DNA from: DASPPM01 sp035604475
GTDB taxonomy: Bacteria > Pseudomonadota > Alphaproteobacteria > JACZXZ01
NCBI GenBank assembly: GCA_035604475.1
Contig: DATNIJ010000092.1
Span: 1 to 6,171, forward strand
Length of the DNA stretch: 6,171 nucleotides
Reading direction: 5' to 3'
Positions 5,776-6,171 of the stretch are shown one piece after another. The stretch's first letter is position 1; every line of letters begins with the position of its first letter. The notes under the pieces were generated by a model, which made no database searches, was not told the DNA's origin, and saw only the letters and a list, made by a program, of their open reading frames with translations. The translations under genes were made by a program, and so were the position numbers.

Positions 5776-6013
5776 ACGGCCCGGTTTACGGCAAAAGCCA
5801 CAACCTGTTGTTGCTTACAAGGGGTTGGGGCAATAAATAAAAAGATAACAAAATCTTGTAAGACCCTTCTTGAAGTTCGGGCGTAAATTTGTCAGGCTAC
5901 CGTCCATGGTGGGCCGACGTCGCGACCTCTACAAATCCTAGTCCCAGTGGGGAGCCAGTCCGCCGTGGGAGCCTGCGCGGCCGTCGGATGCCTGTTGGCA
6001 AGGAGGGGCCTAG
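5776..6013 (+). promoter_or_regulatory. ubiK-ybjN intergenic region with AT-rich island and possible leader
   Basis: These 238 bases hold no clear gene. Around 5831-5862 the sequence turns strikingly A/T-rich. An 8-bp perfect inverted repeat, CTTACAAG (5814-5821) and CTTGTAAG (5855-5862), flanks this island and could be an operator, or a hairpin with a 33-base loop. A weak promoter match, TTGCTT (5811-5816), 17 bases, TAAATA (5834-5839), overlaps the left arm. If used, it would give an untranslated leader of about 170 bases for ybjN. TCCCA (5942-5946) and TGGGA (5966-5970), and TGCC-TGTT-GGCA (5989-6000), may form hairpins in that leader. I see no T-tract terminator behind ubiK. No known riboswitch is recognised. 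Confidence 0.4.
6001..6006 (+). promoter_or_regulatory. Strong ribosome binding site of the YbjN-family gene
   Basis: AGGAGG is followed by seven bases and then ATG at 6014. The codon just before this ATG, in the same frame, is TAG (6011-6013), so translation cannot start further upstream in this frame. This fixes the start. Confidence 0.85.
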
Positions 6014-6171
6014 ATGTCTACTCGTATCGCCGAAGCCGAAAGCGCCCTACCGAACCCGCTCGATCTTGTGGAGGAGATCGTCAGCGCGCACGACTGGCCA
6101 TTCGACCGCTGCAGCACGGACGAGATGGTCGTCGACATCACCGGGCAATGGTGCGACTACCATCTTCACTT
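6014..6171 (+). CDS. YbjN domain-containing protein, N-terminal part (3' truncated)
   Basis: 52 complete codons are visible before the right edge of the window. The N-terminus has N-P-L-D-L-V-E-E-I-V (14-23), then H-D-W-P-F-D-R (26-32), D-E-M-V-V-D-I (36-42) and G-Q-W-C-D-Y-H-L-H (44-52). This matches the start of alphaproteobacterial YbjN-family proteins, which have the fold of type III secretion chaperones. The E. coli namesake affects motility, stress and surface traits, but the molecular role is not settled and this relative may differ. A ubiK-ybjN-proC order is common in related genomes, from memory; the proC part would lie outside the window. The upstream region suggests its own regulated promoter in addition to any read-through from ubiK. 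Confidence 0.82.
   Translation, partial: MSTRIAEAESALPNPLDLVEEIVSAHDWPFDRCSTDEMVVDITGQWCDYHLH

Noticed and set aside
5773..5788. TAAAC / GTTTA inverted repeat over the ubiK stop codon, considered as a terminator
   Set aside because: Only five base pairs and no following T-run; too weak to call.
5906..6000. Known riboswitch or structured RNA in the ybjN leader
   Set aside because: I could not match it to any known riboswitch core; only short local hairpins are visible.
5988..6171. ATG at 5988 opening a frame through the start of ybjN
   Set aside because: It overlaps ybjN in another frame and gives an Arg/Ser/Thr-rich product. The ATG at 6014 has a near-ideal ribosome site and a recognisable family match.

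Overview
The window is GC-rich (roughly two thirds G+C by eye) and looks like the chromosome of an alphaproteobacterium. The indications are a MidA/NDUFAF7-type methyltransferase beside lgt and pgeF, a UbiK (BMFP) gene followed by a YbjN-family gene, and the codon bias. I cannot assign a genus; Rhodospirillales or a nearby order is a guess. It is a housekeeping locus with two regulatory-looking gaps, and I see no transposase, phage gene, CRISPR array, tRNA or rRNA.

Layout, left to right. (1) At 2-331 on + is the 3' end of a MaoC-like hot-dog dehydratase gene. (2) The gap 332-548, between convergent genes, holds a compact GC-rich nested inverted repeat (374-491) that looks like a REP or small MITE. 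(3) On the minus strand, transcribed from right to left, lie hldD (5329-4334), lgt (4296-3478), midA/NDUFAF7-like (3481-2390), pgeF/YfiH (2393-1614) and an uncharacterised lipoprotein gene (1514-549). The lgt/midA and midA/pgeF junctions overlap by four bases each (GTGA and ATGA), so these three are almost certainly one translationally coupled unit. hldD sits 37 bases upstream of lgt and probably leads the operon. The lipoprotein follows pgeF after about 100 bases. (4) A divergent promoter region (5330-5478) separates hldD from ubiK (5479-5775, +). (5) A 238-base gap (5776-6013), with an A/T-rich island unlike the rest of the window, leads to a YbjN-family gene that starts at 6014 and runs off the right edge.

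Functionally the minus-strand cluster is about the cell envelope and quality control. HldD makes the heptose donor for the LPS inner core, Lgt attaches diacylglycerol to prolipoproteins, and the last gene encodes a lipoprotein that would itself be an Lgt substrate. PgeF removes mis-incorporated L-Ser from peptidoglycan precursors. MidA (by homology to NDUFAF7) methylates a complex I subunit, and UbiK supports ubiquinone synthesis. The products are mostly known families. The less explained parts are the lipoprotein with an apparent internal duplication, the repeat at 374-491, and the ybjN leader.
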